In this document: positions 33,293-42,474 of the stretch, in pieces
Layout of the letters: each line of letters begins with the position of its first letter
How positions within the stretch are numbered: the first letter of the stretch is position 1
Source of the DNA: G965227875 sp965227875
Lineage (GTDB): Bacteria; Pseudomonadota; Alphaproteobacteria; Rhizobiales; JAJFHC01
Length of the DNA stretch: 64,000 bases
Assembly (NCBI GenBank): GCA_965227875.1
Contig: OZ245783.1
Location: 124,001-188,000 of the forward strand
Direction of reading: 5' to 3'
The notes under the pieces: generated by a model
The model's database searches: none
Seen by the model: only the letters and a program-made list of their open reading frames with translations
Told to the model about the DNA's origin: nothing
Position numbers and translations under genes: made by a program

Positions 33293-33340
33293 TGCGTGGA
33301 ATGAGGTCGGATGTGCGACCCCAAGAAAAGGAACGGAATA

Positions 33341-34120
33341 ATGAAACATTTGCACGTTGCAGCAATGGCGCTACTGGCGATGGTGGTAGGCAGTGCCGCC
33401 AATGCCGCCGATGACGCCGTCTCCAAGATCCGTGATGCAGGTGTACTGAAGGTCTGTCACGCCGAGGCCCTGCCGTGGGCGGTCAAGGACGTGGCTTCCG
33501 GTGAATGGAAGGGAACGGACGTCCTTGCCGCCAAGAGCCTGGCCGAAGCACTCAAGGTGAAGATCGAGCACGTCGACTCGACCTGGGGTACGCTCATTCC
33601 CAATCTGGAGTCGGGCAAGTGTGACGTCGTCATGGCGCCGATGTTCCGTACTACCGATCGCGCCCTGCGGGTTCTCTTCTCGGAGCCATCCGGGTTCATT
33701 ACCCAAACGGTTGGCGTAAAGGCGGACTCGGGCATCAAAAGTTATGCTGACCTCGACCAGAAGGGAAAGACGGTCGTCGTGATTTCCGGCACTGGCGACG
33801 AGGCCTTCGCCCTTCGCTTTTTCAAGTCCGCCACCGTAAAGCCGCTCGTGACCGACAAGGTGTCCCAGCTGACGATCGAAGTCGCCAGCAATCGAGCCGA
33901 TGCCTTCCTCACGGACAAGTCGACCACAAGCCGCAGCATCAAAAACAATCCGTCCATGAACATGGTCGTTCTGGAACCGGAAAACCCGCTCAACCCGCAA
34001 GGCATGTCCTATGCGGTTCGCAAAGGCGAGTACGACTTCATTCATCTCATCAATGTTTGGCAGGAAACCATCCAGCAGAACGGCAAGCGCGAAGAATGGG
34101 ACGCGATGTTCGCCGAATGA
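33341..34120 (+). CDS. ABC solute-binding protein, PAAT family (module B)
   Basis: This 259-residue periplasmic binding protein has a ~22-residue signal peptide (MALLAMVVGSAANAA). The mature domain is of SBP family 3: VLKVCHAEALPWAVKDVASG, WGTLIPNLESGKCDVVMAPM and RTTDRALRVLFSEPSGF. It contains two cysteines (in KVCHAE and GKCDVV), unusual for the family and possibly a disulfide. The start at 33341 has AAGGAACGG upstream. It ends the four-gene ABC unit and is followed after 92 bp by a LacI-type site and ridA. Confidence 0.9.
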   Translation: MKHLHVAAMALLAMVVGSAANAADDAVSKIRDAGVLKVCHAEALPWAVKDVASGEWKGTDVLAAKSLAEALKVKIEHVDSTWGTLIPNLESGKCDVVMAPMFRTTDRALRVLFSEPSGFITQTVGVKADSGIKSYADLDQKGKTVVVISGTGDEAFALRFFKSATVKPLVTDKVSQLTIEVASNRADAFLTDKSTTSRSIKNNPSMNMVVLEPENPLNPQGMSYAVRKGEYDFIHLINVWQETIQQNGKREEWDAMFAE

Positions 34121-34154
34121 AACACGCTGACTAATCCGTCATCTGCGGGGGTGG

Positions 34155-34166
34155 TTTAACGTAACA
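34155..34166. promoter_or_regulatory. Putative LacI operator 3
   Basis: TTTAACGTAACA is the exact reverse complement of the site at 30815-30826 and lies 46 bp upstream of ridA. It suggests that the ridA, aminotransferase and DMFase-like genes form a second LacI-controlled unit. Confidence 0.55.
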
Positions 34167-34212
34167 CCGATGCGCCGACAGACTGGCGCATCGGTGCCTC
34201 GGAGTTTTGGAG

Positions 34213-34596
34213 ATGATCAAGCGATATATGTCCAACACCAGCAAGCTGGAGACCGAATTGCCGATCGCGCTGGCGGTGCGGGCCGGAGACTTTGTCTTCG
34301 TCTCGGGTCAGGCGGCCCTCAATGCCGAGGGCGGCATTATAGGTGGCGGGATCGTGGCCGAGACTGAAGCCACGATAGAACGGCTCAAAATCGTCCTGGA
34401 AGAAGCCGGGTGCACGCTCGAAGATGTCGTCAAGGCAAACGTATGGCTCGATGATCCTCGCGATTTCGCCCCCTTCAACAAGGTCTTTCAGAAACACTTC
34501 GGCACAGCCCCTCCGGCGCGCTCGACTCTCGTTTCCCCGTTGGTTGCCGACGGCAAGGTGGAAATTGAGGTCACGGCCTACAAACCTGTCGAATAG
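34213..34596 (+). CDS. RidA/YjgF-family enamine/imine deaminase (module B)
   Basis: This 127-residue RidA-fold protein (AVRAGDFVFVSGQAALNAEG, then VVKANVWLDDPRDFAPFNKV, then PARSTLVSPLVADGKVEIEV) is clearly a paralogue of the module A RidA; the same blocks are conserved end to end. The ATG at 34213 has GGAG at 8 bp; a TTG 6 bp earlier is not needed. It precedes the class III aminotransferase by 90 bp, consistent with removing reactive imines produced by that enzyme. Confidence 0.9.
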   Translation: MIKRYMSNTSKLETELPIALAVRAGDFVFVSGQAALNAEGGIIGGGIVAETEATIERLKIVLEEAGCTLEDVVKANVWLDDPRDFAPFNKVFQKHFGTAPPARSTLVSPLVADGKVEIEVTAYKPVE

Positions 34597-34686
34597 ATTC
34601 AAGCGAAAACCTCCAGGAACGACACTGCGCCCCCTCGCACACAGGACCGAATTCGGCAGTTCTCTGGAACTCAGGAGCAACTCGGA

Positions 34687-36006
34687 ATGAAAAACAACAT
34701 CGACGAAAACATCGAGCGTCAGCGCAAGTACATTGCTGGCGGGACCATGTCGGTGAATCGGGCAATAACACCGGCCCGCACTTTTGTTCGCGCCAAAGGC
34801 GCCTACCTCTGGGACAGCGAAGGACGACAGTACATCGACTATCATGCCGGTTTTGCCCCTTACCTGTTCGGCCATGGCGACGACGAGATTGACGGTGCGG
34901 TCATCGAGGCGATCCGCTCCGGCGAATCCCTCATCGGAGCCGGTACAGCTCCCTGGGAAGCCGAGATCGCCGAAATTCTTTGCAACGCGGTTCCGGGGCT
35001 GGAACAACTGCAGTTGACCAGCAGCGGCTCAGAAGCAGTCTCCTACGCCTTGCGGCTCGCACGCGCACACACGGGCCGCGACGTGACGGTTGTGATGCAG
35101 GGGGGCTACAATGGCTGGGCCGACTACGTCTCCTACAACCTTATGGATCCAGCGAGCGCCGTTGCCGATCACCGTCCAGGCGAGGAATACGATTTGCGCC
35201 CGACGACCGCCGGCATGCCGAAGGTGATCGATCAGACCGTTCGGGTCATCGAGTACAACGATCTGCAAGCAGCCGAAAACGTGTTGAGGCACGGCGATGT
35301 CGCGGCCATCATCCTGGAACCAATTCTCCAGAACATCGGAATCGTCAAACCCGACCCGGGGTACCTCGAAGGTTTGCGGGAGCTCTGCGACAGGACCGGA
35401 ACGGTTCTGATTTTCGATGAAGTCAAGACAGGCTTCCGCCACGCCCTTGGCGGTTATCAGTCGATTTGCGGCGTCACCCCGGACATGTGCACCTTCGGCA
35501 AGGCGGTTGCCAACGGCTACCCCATGGGCGTAGTTGGCGGCAGACGCGAGATCATGGAGCGTTGCAGCGACCCGGACCCGGCACGGCGTGTCGTCATTGC
35601 AGGCACCTACAACGGGCATCCGGTGAACGTAGCCGCGGCGAAGGCCTGCCTGACCCGTCTGAAGAACCGTGAGACGGAAGTGTATGGCGAACTGGAACGG
35701 CTTGGCGCACGACTGGAAGCAGGACTCAACGAGATTTTCAGCCGAAGGAACTACGCCACAAGGATTGTACGGCAAGGATCCGCATTTTCGATTTACTTCA
35801 TGGATGAAGCGCCACGGAATTGGCGAGATATTGCCCTGAATCACGACCATGAGCGTGACATCACCTATCGGCGTGCCATGATCGAAGCCGGTGTGTTTCA
35901 TTTTCCGGTTCCGACGAAACAGTCGAGTTTGTCGCTTGCGCATACGGACGCCGACGTGGATCGGACCGTCTCTATCACCGAGGATGTGCTGAACACACTG
36001 CGCTAA
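34687..36006 (+). CDS. Class III PLP aminotransferase, HemL-like (module B)
   Basis: This 439-residue enzyme has TSSGSEAVSYALRLARAHTG, FDEVKTGFRHALGG (Asp244) and the Schiff-base Lys272 in FGKAVANGYPMG. It is of the same length and family as the module A enzyme at 19699-21018 but clearly diverged (for example YNGW in place of HYHGW), suggesting different substrates. An AGGAG ribosome site precedes the ATG. It lies directly upstream of the DMFase-like gene (18-bp gap), so the two probably act on successive intermediates. Confidence 0.9.
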   Translation: MKNNIDENIERQRKYIAGGTMSVNRAITPARTFVRAKGAYLWDSEGRQYIDYHAGFAPYLFGHGDDEIDGAVIEAIRSGESLIGAGTAPWEAEIAEILCNAVPGLEQLQLTSSGSEAVSYALRLARAHTGRDVTVVMQGGYNGWADYVSYNLMDPASAVADHRPGEEYDLRPTTAGMPKVIDQTVRVIEYNDLQAAENVLRHGDVAAIILEPILQNIGIVKPDPGYLEGLRELCDRTGTVLIFDEVKTGFRHALGGYQSICGVTPDMCTFGKAVANGYPMGVVGGRREIMERCSDPDPARRVVIAGTYNGHPVNVAAAKACLTRLKNRETEVYGELERLGARLEAGLNEIFSRRNYATRIVRQGSAFSIYFMDEAPRNWRDIALNHDHERDITYRRAMIEAGVFHFPVPTKQSSLSLAHTDADVDRTVSITEDVLNTLR

Positions 36007-36024
36007 ACGAAAGCTGAGGCTCCC

Positions 36025-38205
36025 ATGCTTCCCATCACAGGTTACGTCGACCGCCTTTCGGCACGTCCAGGCGAGACGCTTGAGTTCAAGATCGATTGCA
36101 GGGAAGAACCCCTTTTCGAGGCTCACCTAGTGCGGGTGCGCTGCGGGGATCCGAATCCAGATGGGCCAGGAATTCGGGAGACGGAACTCCCTGATGTTTT
36201 CTCGGGAACATTCACCGGACGTCCACAGGATTGCAATCTTGGATCCTACATCAGGGTTCCCGGGCCGACAGTTCTCGATACCCTGAACTCATTCACAATA
36301 ACGGCAAACATCTGGCCGACGACACCGGCCAATACCGCCCAGGGACTTATTACGCGCCATGTACCGGGAGGGCCCGGCGGGTTTCGTCTGACGCTCGACG
36401 GCGAAGCCGGTGTGACTGTTGTCCTCGGCGAAACCAGACTGTCCACCGGAATGTCGCTGAAACGCTGGCGATGGTACCGCGTTTGGGCAAGTTATGACGC
36501 CGAGAGATCCATCCTCAAGGTGGGTCACCAGGCGCTCGACCGCGACATCCGCGATGACCGCTGCTGCACGACCCTGGAGGGGGTGTCACAGCCGAACCAT
36601 ACAGGGTCTGGCGATCTGTTCATCGGCTCGCGCGGCGGCGATCCTGTCGAGGGACACTACAACGGAAAGATCGAACGGCCTCGCATTATCGACCGCGCGA
36701 TTTCGCCGGGACGGGCGGGCGACCTCGAACTGCCCGTCGATGCGCTGTGTGTCGCCGACTGGGATTTCTCCATAGACATTCCGGGGCTTAGAGCAATAGA
36801 CGTCGGACCCCATCGTCTTCATGGCACCCTCGTGAACATGCCTGCCCGGGCGATGACGGGTCCGAATTGGACCGGCGACGAACCCAACTGGCGTCACGCC
36901 CCGGACCAATACGGTGCGATCCATTTCCACGATGATGACATTCATGACTGCGGCTGGGACACGGACTTCACGTTCACGGTGCCCGACGGTCTGCGCAGCG
37001 GCGTCTACGCAATGCGTCTCAAGGCCGGCGAAAACGAGGACATGATCCCATTCTTCGTCCGCCCGCAACAAAACGAGACAACATCCAGGATCTGCGTTCT
37101 TGTCCCCACGTTCACCTACGTGATCTACGGCAATCACGCGCGCGGCAACACAACCGACGCCACGCGCCAGCTTGCCGCCGAATGGGGCGCCACGCCCTGG
37201 ACGCCGGACGATCATCCCGAATACGGGCTTTCTACATACAATTTCCATAACGATGGCAGCGGAATCTGTCACGCCTCGTCATTGCGTCCGATGATCACCA
37301 TGAGATCTGGGTTTCTGTCGATTCCGGAACTGCCCGGGTCGGGCCTTCGACATTTTCCGGCCGACACCCATCTTTTCGACTGGCTCGAAGAAATGGGGCA
37401 CGACTTCGACGTGATCACCGATCATGACCTTCATCTCGAGGGTCTCAAGGCCATCGAGCCCTACCCGGTCGTCATGACCTGCACACACCCGGAATATCAT
37501 ACCGATCGCACCTTCGAAGCCGTGCGCGCCTACACCGAGAACGGTGGTCGGCTCATGTATCTGGGCGGTAATGGCTTTTACTGGCGCATTGCGACGCACC
37601 GCGACACCGACGGGGTGCTGGAGATCCGCCGCGGCGAAGTGGGCATGCGGGCGTGGGCCGCCGAACCGGGAGAGTTCTTCCAGGCCTTCGACGGCAATTA
37701 CGGAGGCTTATGGCGTCGGACCGGAAAGCCCCCGAACCTTGTCATAGGTATCGGATTCAGCAGTCAGGGAAAATTTGAGGCCGGTCACTTCCGTCGCAAA
37801 CCCGCCTCATACGATGAGCGGGTGGGCTGGATCTTCGAAGGAATCGACGAAGAGATCATCGGCGATTTCGGGCTGAATGGCCTAGGTGCGGCAGGTTATG
37901 AGCTCGATCGTGCCGATCACCGTCTCGGGACACCGGAAGACGCCGTCGTACTTGCGACCTCGGAGAACCTGCCCGGCAGTTACGTGGTCGTGCCGGAAGA
38001 TCTTCTTTCGCATGTGCTCACGTGGAACGGCGAGTCGGTCCCGGATTTGATCCGTGCCGACATGGTTTATCTGGAAAAACCCGGCGGTGGCCGCGTGTTT
38101 TCGGTGGGCTCGATCACATTCTGCGGTTCACTGCCGCACAACAACTATGACAACAACGTCTCCAGGCTGATCGGAAACGTTCTGCGCGGATTCCTCGAGA
38201 ACTAG
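36025..38205 (+). CDS. N,N-dimethylformamidase large-subunit-like amidohydrolase
   Basis: This 726-residue protein has an N-terminal beta-rich part with a LamG/concanavalin-like domain (~residues 75-240) and a C-terminal DMFA2-type domain. The block THPEYHTDRTFEAVRAYTEN, then GGRLMYLGGNGFYWR, is characteristic of DMFase large subunits. The known Paracoccus enzyme binds a mononuclear iron through two tyrosines and one glutamate (Tyr399, Tyr440 and Glu521 from memory, with His519 nearby). The likely equivalents here are Tyr365 (PTFTYVIYG), Tyr405 (STYNFHNDGSG), His488 and Glu490 (THPEY). No gene for a ~130-residue small subunit is adjacent. It is probably an iron amidohydrolase for an amide of unknown structure, cytoplasmic (no signal peptide). 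Confidence 0.82.
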   Translation: MLPITGYVDRLSARPGETLEFKIDCREEPLFEAHLVRVRCGDPNPDGPGIRETELPDVFSGTFTGRPQDCNLGSYIRVPGPTVLDTLNSFTITANIWPTTPANTAQGLITRHVPGGPGGFRLTLDGEAGVTVVLGETRLSTGMSLKRWRWYRVWASYDAERSILKVGHQALDRDIRDDRCCTTLEGVSQPNHTGSGDLFIGSRGGDPVEGHYNGKIERPRIIDRAISPGRAGDLELPVDALCVADWDFSIDIPGLRAIDVGPHRLHGTLVNMPARAMTGPNWTGDEPNWRHAPDQYGAIHFHDDDIHDCGWDTDFTFTVPDGLRSGVYAMRLKAGENEDMIPFFVRPQQNETTSRICVLVPTFTYVIYGNHARGNTTDATRQLAAEWGATPWTPDDHPEYGLSTYNFHNDGSGICHASSLRPMITMRSGFLSIPELPGSGLRHFPADTHLFDWLEEMGHDFDVITDHDLHLEGLKAIEPYPVVMTCTHPEYHTDRTFEAVRAYTENGGRLMYLGGNGFYWRIATHRDTDGVLEIRRGEVGMRAWAAEPGEFFQAFDGNYGGLWRRTGKPPNLVIGIGFSSQGKFEAGHFRRKPASYDERVGWIFEGIDEEIIGDFGLNGLGAAGYELDRADHRLGTPEDAVVLATSENLPGSYVVVPEDLLSHVLTWNGESVPDLIRADMVYLEKPGGGRVFSVGSITFCGSLPHNNYDNNVSRLIGNVLRGFLEN

Positions 38206-38304
38206 CGAATCCACAGTTTGCAGTTAAATTCGGGGACGACCATCCGCACCACATGCCGCGGCACCGCTTTCAAACCGACCGTTCTTACCTCGGACTCTGC
38301 CGGT

Positions 38305-39726
38305 TTAGCGGCCAACCATGGTGCTTGGCCACGATCCCGGCATTGCCAGATCCAACCGCGCCACGATCGCTCGGACCGATGCTTGAGCACGTTTGAAAAC
38401 CGTTGCTTCGTCGACCCTTGTCGCTTGGCCATCCTTGAGGACCATGCGGCCGTTGACTAACACCGTTTGGGCGTTGGGTCCGTGTCCGACAGTGACCATC
38501 TGATGGATAGGATCGATGCACGGCATCATTTCGGCAGCATGCTTTCGGCGGATAACAATGTCTGCCCTCTTGCCGGGCTCAAGGCTGCCAATCAGATGAT
38601 CCAGACCGGCGGCTTGCGCGCCTCCGAGTGTCATCATCTCGAAAACATCCTCCGAGACCAGTGGGTGGCCTGCACCACCGGCGAGTTGGAGGGCGAGGAA
38701 TCCAGAATCTCCCGCTGAACTCTGGCGGGCGGAATCCGTTCCAAGTCCAATGTTAACCCCCTTGTATTTCATTTCAGGGATTCGAGTCGGCTCGCGCAAT
38801 GGTGTCCCGCGGGAGACATAGGCCAACGGACACCAGACGATAGAAAGTCCAGAGTCCAGAATTGGGGAAACATCTTCCTCGCGGATCAGGTTCATGTGGA
38901 CAAACGTGGTGTTCGGCCCCAACGCACCAATCGCTTCCAAGTGTACAAAGCGCGGTCGACCCCAAACACGTTCCATCGCCGCAGCGAGGTCAACGTCAAA
39001 GCCTATGTGACTATTCAAGATCACGCCGGCCTCGTCAGCAGCCTGCTTGGCAATAACGTATAATTCGTCAGACGCCGTACCTTCACCGTAGAGCGCAATA
39101 TGGCCGTGCATTATCCCGTCAGGGTCGCGATTGCGGAACAGTTGACCGCCCATCTCTTTCACACATCGATTGTGATCGGGTGCCACCCGGGCGAACAGGG
39201 ATTGGCTGGCAAGACCGGGAATCGTCTCCATGACCTCAGTGGTGTCCCACAGATAGGCATCGGAAAGCGAACAGCGGATGCCCACTGCCTGGGTAACCTC
39301 TGCGACCGCATCAGGCTCAAAGACGCTGCCAGGTTCGACAATGGCGGTGATGCCGTGACGCAGCATTTCGATCGAGGCTAGGCCGGCCGCGGCGGCTTCG
39401 TCTTCCTCCGTCAAGCAGGCCTTCCAATCGGCATAGTTTGCCCCACCGCCGTCTGCTTTACTGGCGTCGCCACGAAAGAAACCACGGCAGGTCTGCGCGT
39501 TGATGTGGAGATGGCTTTCGACGAAACCGGGATGGACGATCGCCCCATCGGCATCGATCTCGTCGACGCCGGCGAAGTCCCGCATAATTTCAGCGGATCT
39601 ACCGACCGCTACGATACTGTGTCCCGAGACTGCGACCGCACCATCGAGGATAATGGTTCTTTCGGCATTCATCGTGACTACAGAACCGTTGCGGATCACT
39701 AGATCGCAAGATGTTGGTTCGTTCAT
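38305..39726 (-). CDS. Amidohydrolase, TrzA/AtzA-type deaminase/hydrolase
   Basis: This 473-residue metal-dependent amidohydrolase has the subtype III layout (TrzN/AtzA/guanine-deaminase-like). Metal ligands are His72 and His74 (VESHLHINAQ), His240 (LNSHIGFD), His277 (FVHMNL) and Asp331 (LGTDSARQ). The N-terminal and C-terminal strands form the composite beta-sandwich (DLVIRNGSVVTMN; PGKRADIVI). Members deaminate or dehalogenate heterocycles such as s-triazines, cytosine or guanine. It is downstream of the MR/MLE gene (12-bp gap) in one operon and converges on the DMFase-like gene. A GAGG ribosome site precedes the ATG. Confidence 0.87.
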   Translation of the reverse strand: MNEPTSCDLVIRNGSVVTMNAERTIILDGAVAVSGHSIVAVGRSAEIMRDFAGVDEIDADGAIVHPGFVESHLHINAQTCRGFFRGDASKADGGGANYADWKACLTEEDEAAAAGLASIEMLRHGITAIVEPGSVFEPDAVAEVTQAVGIRCSLSDAYLWDTTEVMETIPGLASQSLFARVAPDHNRCVKEMGGQLFRNRDPDGIMHGHIALYGEGTASDELYVIAKQAADEAGVILNSHIGFDVDLAAAMERVWGRPRFVHLEAIGALGPNTTFVHMNLIREEDVSPILDSGLSIVWCPLAYVSRGTPLREPTRIPEMKYKGVNIGLGTDSARQSSAGDSGFLALQLAGGAGHPLVSEDVFEMMTLGGAQAAGLDHLIGSLEPGKRADIVIRRKHAAEMMPCIDPIHQMVTVGHGPNAQTVLVNGRMVLKDGQATRVDEATVFKRAQASVRAIVARLDLAMPGSWPSTMVGR

Positions 39727-39737
39727 TGCGACCTCGC

Positions 39738-40865
39738 TTATGTTGCAGCCGCAACGGCGGCCTGATGCCAGGAATCCAGGACGGTCATGTCGACTTCCAC
39801 ACCAAGTCCGGGGCCTTCCGGCGGATAGGAGAAGCCGTCTTCAATGCGGAGTGCCTTGGTCAGCAGGTCGGCCTGGTGGTACAGCACGCCACAGGCATCG
39901 CTGTCCGGGCCCAAATTGGCCATCGCGACACCAAGGTGGATTTGGGCCGCAGTGCCGATGCCAAACTCCGGCATGCTACCGATCATGCAAGGCATAGCGG
40001 CCGCCTCGCAGATAGCGAAGACTTTCGACGCATTCAGGATCCCGCCAGCTTCGGTGACGTAGACATTAGCGATGTCTGCTGCGCCGCGCCGAATGACGTC
40101 CATGACGGTCCGCGGCGTACGGATACTCTCATCCGCCATCAGAGGAACTCCGATGTTGCGGCGGATTTCAGCCATACCATCAAGGTCATAGGCGGGTAGA
40201 GGCTGCTCGACCAGTTCCAGATCCCACTCCTCCATAGCGCGAATGATGGCAACGGCCTGCTTCGGTGTCCGCCAACCCATGTTACCGTCAACACGCAACT
40301 TCACATGTGGACCAATAGCCTTGCGGACCGCTTGGACCGCCGAAATATCGCGCGCACTGTCGTCGCTGCCGACCTTGACCTTGATCGTCTTATGACCGAG
40401 GCCGACTTTCTCCCGCGCCAGGTCGGCCATGTCACCCGGCGCACCGAACGGTATGGAGTAACTAAGTGGAATACGCTCGCGCACCTTGCCGCCAAGCAGA
40501 TTGTAAACCGGTGTATCCAACGCCTTGCCGACGATGTCCCACAGGGCCATCTCGATCCCTGCTTTCGCTTCTTCTACCCCGTCGAGGGTCTGATCCATCT
40601 TCCTGACAATCGATGAAATCGCGAACGGATCGGCACCGATTACGGCCGGAGCGAGCGCTGCCTCCACGTCATGCTGGAGCAATGGACCGCGGCGTTTGAA
40701 CACGCTGTCGATTTCGCCAAGCCCTGTAATGCCGGCGTCGGTGTCGACGAAAACGATCGCGTAGTCGGAAACGGCTGCAGGACCAAGTGCTGTCTGTGTG
40801 ATGTCGCCGAACGCGCGCCGTCGCGGACAATGGACCGATACGCAGCGAATCTCTGTTATCTTCAT
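39738..40865 (-). CDS. Enolase-superfamily enzyme, MR/MLE family
   Basis: This 375-residue enzyme has the MLE-subgroup KxK motif Lys162-Val-Lys164 (KTIKVKVG) and the Mg ligands Asp193 (RVDGN), Glu220 (LVEQPL) and Asp245 (MADES). The second acid/base of the MLE subgroup, a Lys in the xIKxxK strand, is replaced by Tyr269 (ANVYVTEAGG). The His of the mandelate-racemase dyad is also absent. It would abstract an alpha-proton of a carboxylate using the KxK base only, so dehydration, epimerisation or cycloisomerisation with altered stereochemistry is possible. The ATG at 40865 fits family length. It is divergent from gntR, separated by 70 bp. Confidence 0.83.
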   Translation of the reverse strand: MKITEIRCVSVHCPRRRAFGDITQTALGPAAVSDYAIVFVDTDAGITGLGEIDSVFKRRGPLLQHDVEAALAPAVIGADPFAISSIVRKMDQTLDGVEEAKAGIEMALWDIVGKALDTPVYNLLGGKVRERIPLSYSIPFGAPGDMADLAREKVGLGHKTIKVKVGSDDSARDISAVQAVRKAIGPHVKLRVDGNMGWRTPKQAVAIIRAMEEWDLELVEQPLPAYDLDGMAEIRRNIGVPLMADESIRTPRTVMDVIRRGAADIANVYVTEAGGILNASKVFAICEAAAMPCMIGSMPEFGIGTAAQIHLGVAMANLGPDSDACGVLYHQADLLTKALRIEDGFSYPPEGPGLGVEVDMTVLDSWHQAAVAAAT

Positions 40866-40935
40866 GTCACCACAAGCCCAATTGACTAAGTGTTCCGAAC
40901 TCTCTAACATTTCATTTCGGAGGTTGTCCAATCAA
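40866..40935. promoter_or_regulatory. Divergent promoter between the MR/MLE and gntR genes
   Basis: These 70 bp must contain the promoters of the MR/MLE-amidohydrolase operon (minus) and of gntR with the following ABC operon (plus). The GGAGG at 40919-40923 is the likely gntR ribosome site. No clean GntR palindrome was recognised. Confidence 0.5.
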
Positions 40936-41727
40936 ATGAACATGACATGGCCCAAGCCCGTCTCTCAGTCGTTGCCAGACCAGGTGGCGGAGTTCATCGT
41001 TCAAAGCATCGCCACCGGCGAGTTACCGGTCGGCCAACGTCTGCCGTCTCAACGCGAACTCGCTAAATCCATGGGCGTTGGCCTTGCCGTTGTTCGTGAG
41101 GCGATCAAACGGCTTGAGGCTCTCAATGTCCTGGATGCCACCCACGGCAGCGGCACAGTGGTGCGGCCGTTTCCGTGGATGCCACTGCTTTACGACCCGT
41201 CACTCTTCATGCTGGCGGTCAAAAAGATCGGCGTTCGCGATCTGTGGGAAACCCGACGACTTCTAGAAGTCCAGATCGTGCGCTTGGCCGCACAACGCGC
41301 GACCAACAACAATCTCAAGGCGATTGAAGCCGTTCTGGACCGCGCGAATCCCCGTCCGACCGATTACTCGGATAGCCAGAAGCTGAACCAGGAGTTTCAC
41401 CTCGCCGTTGCACAGGCCTCCCAGAATGCCGTGCTGGTGGACTTGCTCAATCCACTGGTTGAAGTGCACGTGGACGGAGTTTCACATCGCTTCACAGAAG
41501 ATATGAGCAAGCGAACATGGGAGGCACACGAGGCGATCTACAAGGCGATCGCTGCACATGATCTCGATGCCGCCGAGACTGCAATGGTCGCTCACTTCAC
41601 CGTTGGTCCGATTGCCATTGAAGCGGGAGAAGAATCGGCTCGCCCCGCGGAGAAAGTGGGCAGAAAGCGTCGCGTCACGGACTTGAAGCCAGTTTCAAAA
41701 ACTCGCGAAAGGCGTTCCCCGCGCTGA
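40936..41727 (+). CDS. GntR-family regulator, FadR subfamily (module C)
   Basis: This 263-residue protein has an N-terminal winged HTH (VAEFIVQSIATGELPVGQRL, then PSQRELAKSMGVGLAVVREA) and an all-helical FCD effector domain (LWETRRLLEVQIVRLAAQRA, then FHLAVAQASQN, then WEAHEAIYKAIAAHDLDAA). FadR-subgroup members sense carboxylic-acid catabolites with a metal-binding pocket. The C-terminal ~35 residues are a basic tail. An ATG at 40936 is chosen; upstream in-frame Met codons overlap the divergent gene. It leads directly into the ABC operon (9-bp gap), and is the probable regulator of module C. Confidence 0.87.
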   Translation: MNMTWPKPVSQSLPDQVAEFIVQSIATGELPVGQRLPSQRELAKSMGVGLAVVREAIKRLEALNVLDATHGSGTVVRPFPWMPLLYDPSLFMLAVKKIGVRDLWETRRLLEVQIVRLAAQRATNNNLKAIEAVLDRANPRPTDYSDSQKLNQEFHLAVAQASQNAVLVDLLNPLVEVHVDGVSHRFTEDMSKRTWEAHEAIYKAIAAHDLDAAETAMVAHFTVGPIAIEAGEESARPAEKVGRKRRVTDLKPVSKTRERRSPR

Positions 41728-41736
41728 GGGGTCATC

Positions 41737-42402
41737 ATGCTGCGATTTGACGCCATTATGGGCGATATCCCCTACCTCCTTCTTGGGATTCCAATCACCC
41801 TCGGTTTGACCTTTGTGGCCTTCGCGGCCGGAACGGTCGCGGCCCTGCCGATAGCCGTGTTGCGCGTGGCCAAGGTTACCGGGATCAGCCAAGTGGTCTA
41901 TGCAATAGTCGAGTTCTTCCGGACTACGCCTCCGCTGATCCACATCGTGTGGGGCTACTACGCCCTACCGGTCCTGATTGATGTTCGATTCGACGCATTC
42001 ACTGTAGTGGCGGGAGCGCTCGCGTGCAGTGCGGGTGCTCAGATGAGCGAGATCTTCCGCGGCGCGATCTTCGCTGTGCCGCGCGGTCAGTGGGACGCCA
42101 GCAAGGTGCTTGGCCTGTCGTATGCACAGCGACTTTGGTGGGTGGTCCTGCCGCAGTCGCTACGCCTGATTTACGCGCCAGCTTGCAGCTGCCTTGTGAG
42201 CCTGCTCAAGACGTCCGCACTGGCGGCCGTCATTGCACTTCCAGAGGTCCTGAACAGGGGCTGGATACTGTCGTCACAGACCTTCCGACCGATCGAAGTG
42301 CTGACTGTGGTCGCCCTGATCTATTTCGTTCTTACCTGGCCGCTCGTTTTGCTCGCGTCTCACCTGGAGAAACGGAGCAGCCATGCTTACCAGGTGGACT
42401 AA
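41737..42402 (+). CDS. ABC transporter permease, PAAT family (module C, 1)
   Basis: This 221-residue inner-membrane permease has an EAA loop QWDASKVLGLSYAQRLWWVV, then LPQSLRLIYAPACS. It begins 9 bp after gntR with a GAGGGG ribosome site. The binding-protein gene is inserted between the two permeases in this module, unlike modules A and B, so the three transporters are not simple duplicates of one another. Confidence 0.9.
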   Translation: MLRFDAIMGDIPYLLLGIPITLGLTFVAFAAGTVAALPIAVLRVAKVTGISQVVYAIVEFFRTTPPLIHIVWGYYALPVLIDVRFDAFTVVAGALACSAGAQMSEIFRGAIFAVPRGQWDASKVLGLSYAQRLWWVVLPQSLRLIYAPACSCLVSLLKTSALAAVIALPEVLNRGWILSSQTFRPIEVLTVVALIYFVLTWPLVLLASHLEKRSSHAYQVD

Positions 42403-42474
42403 TACGCCGCAGAAACAACGCGGCGTTTACAGGGAGGGAAGGAACTCTTCCCGACATAAAAGGAGAGAACTGCC

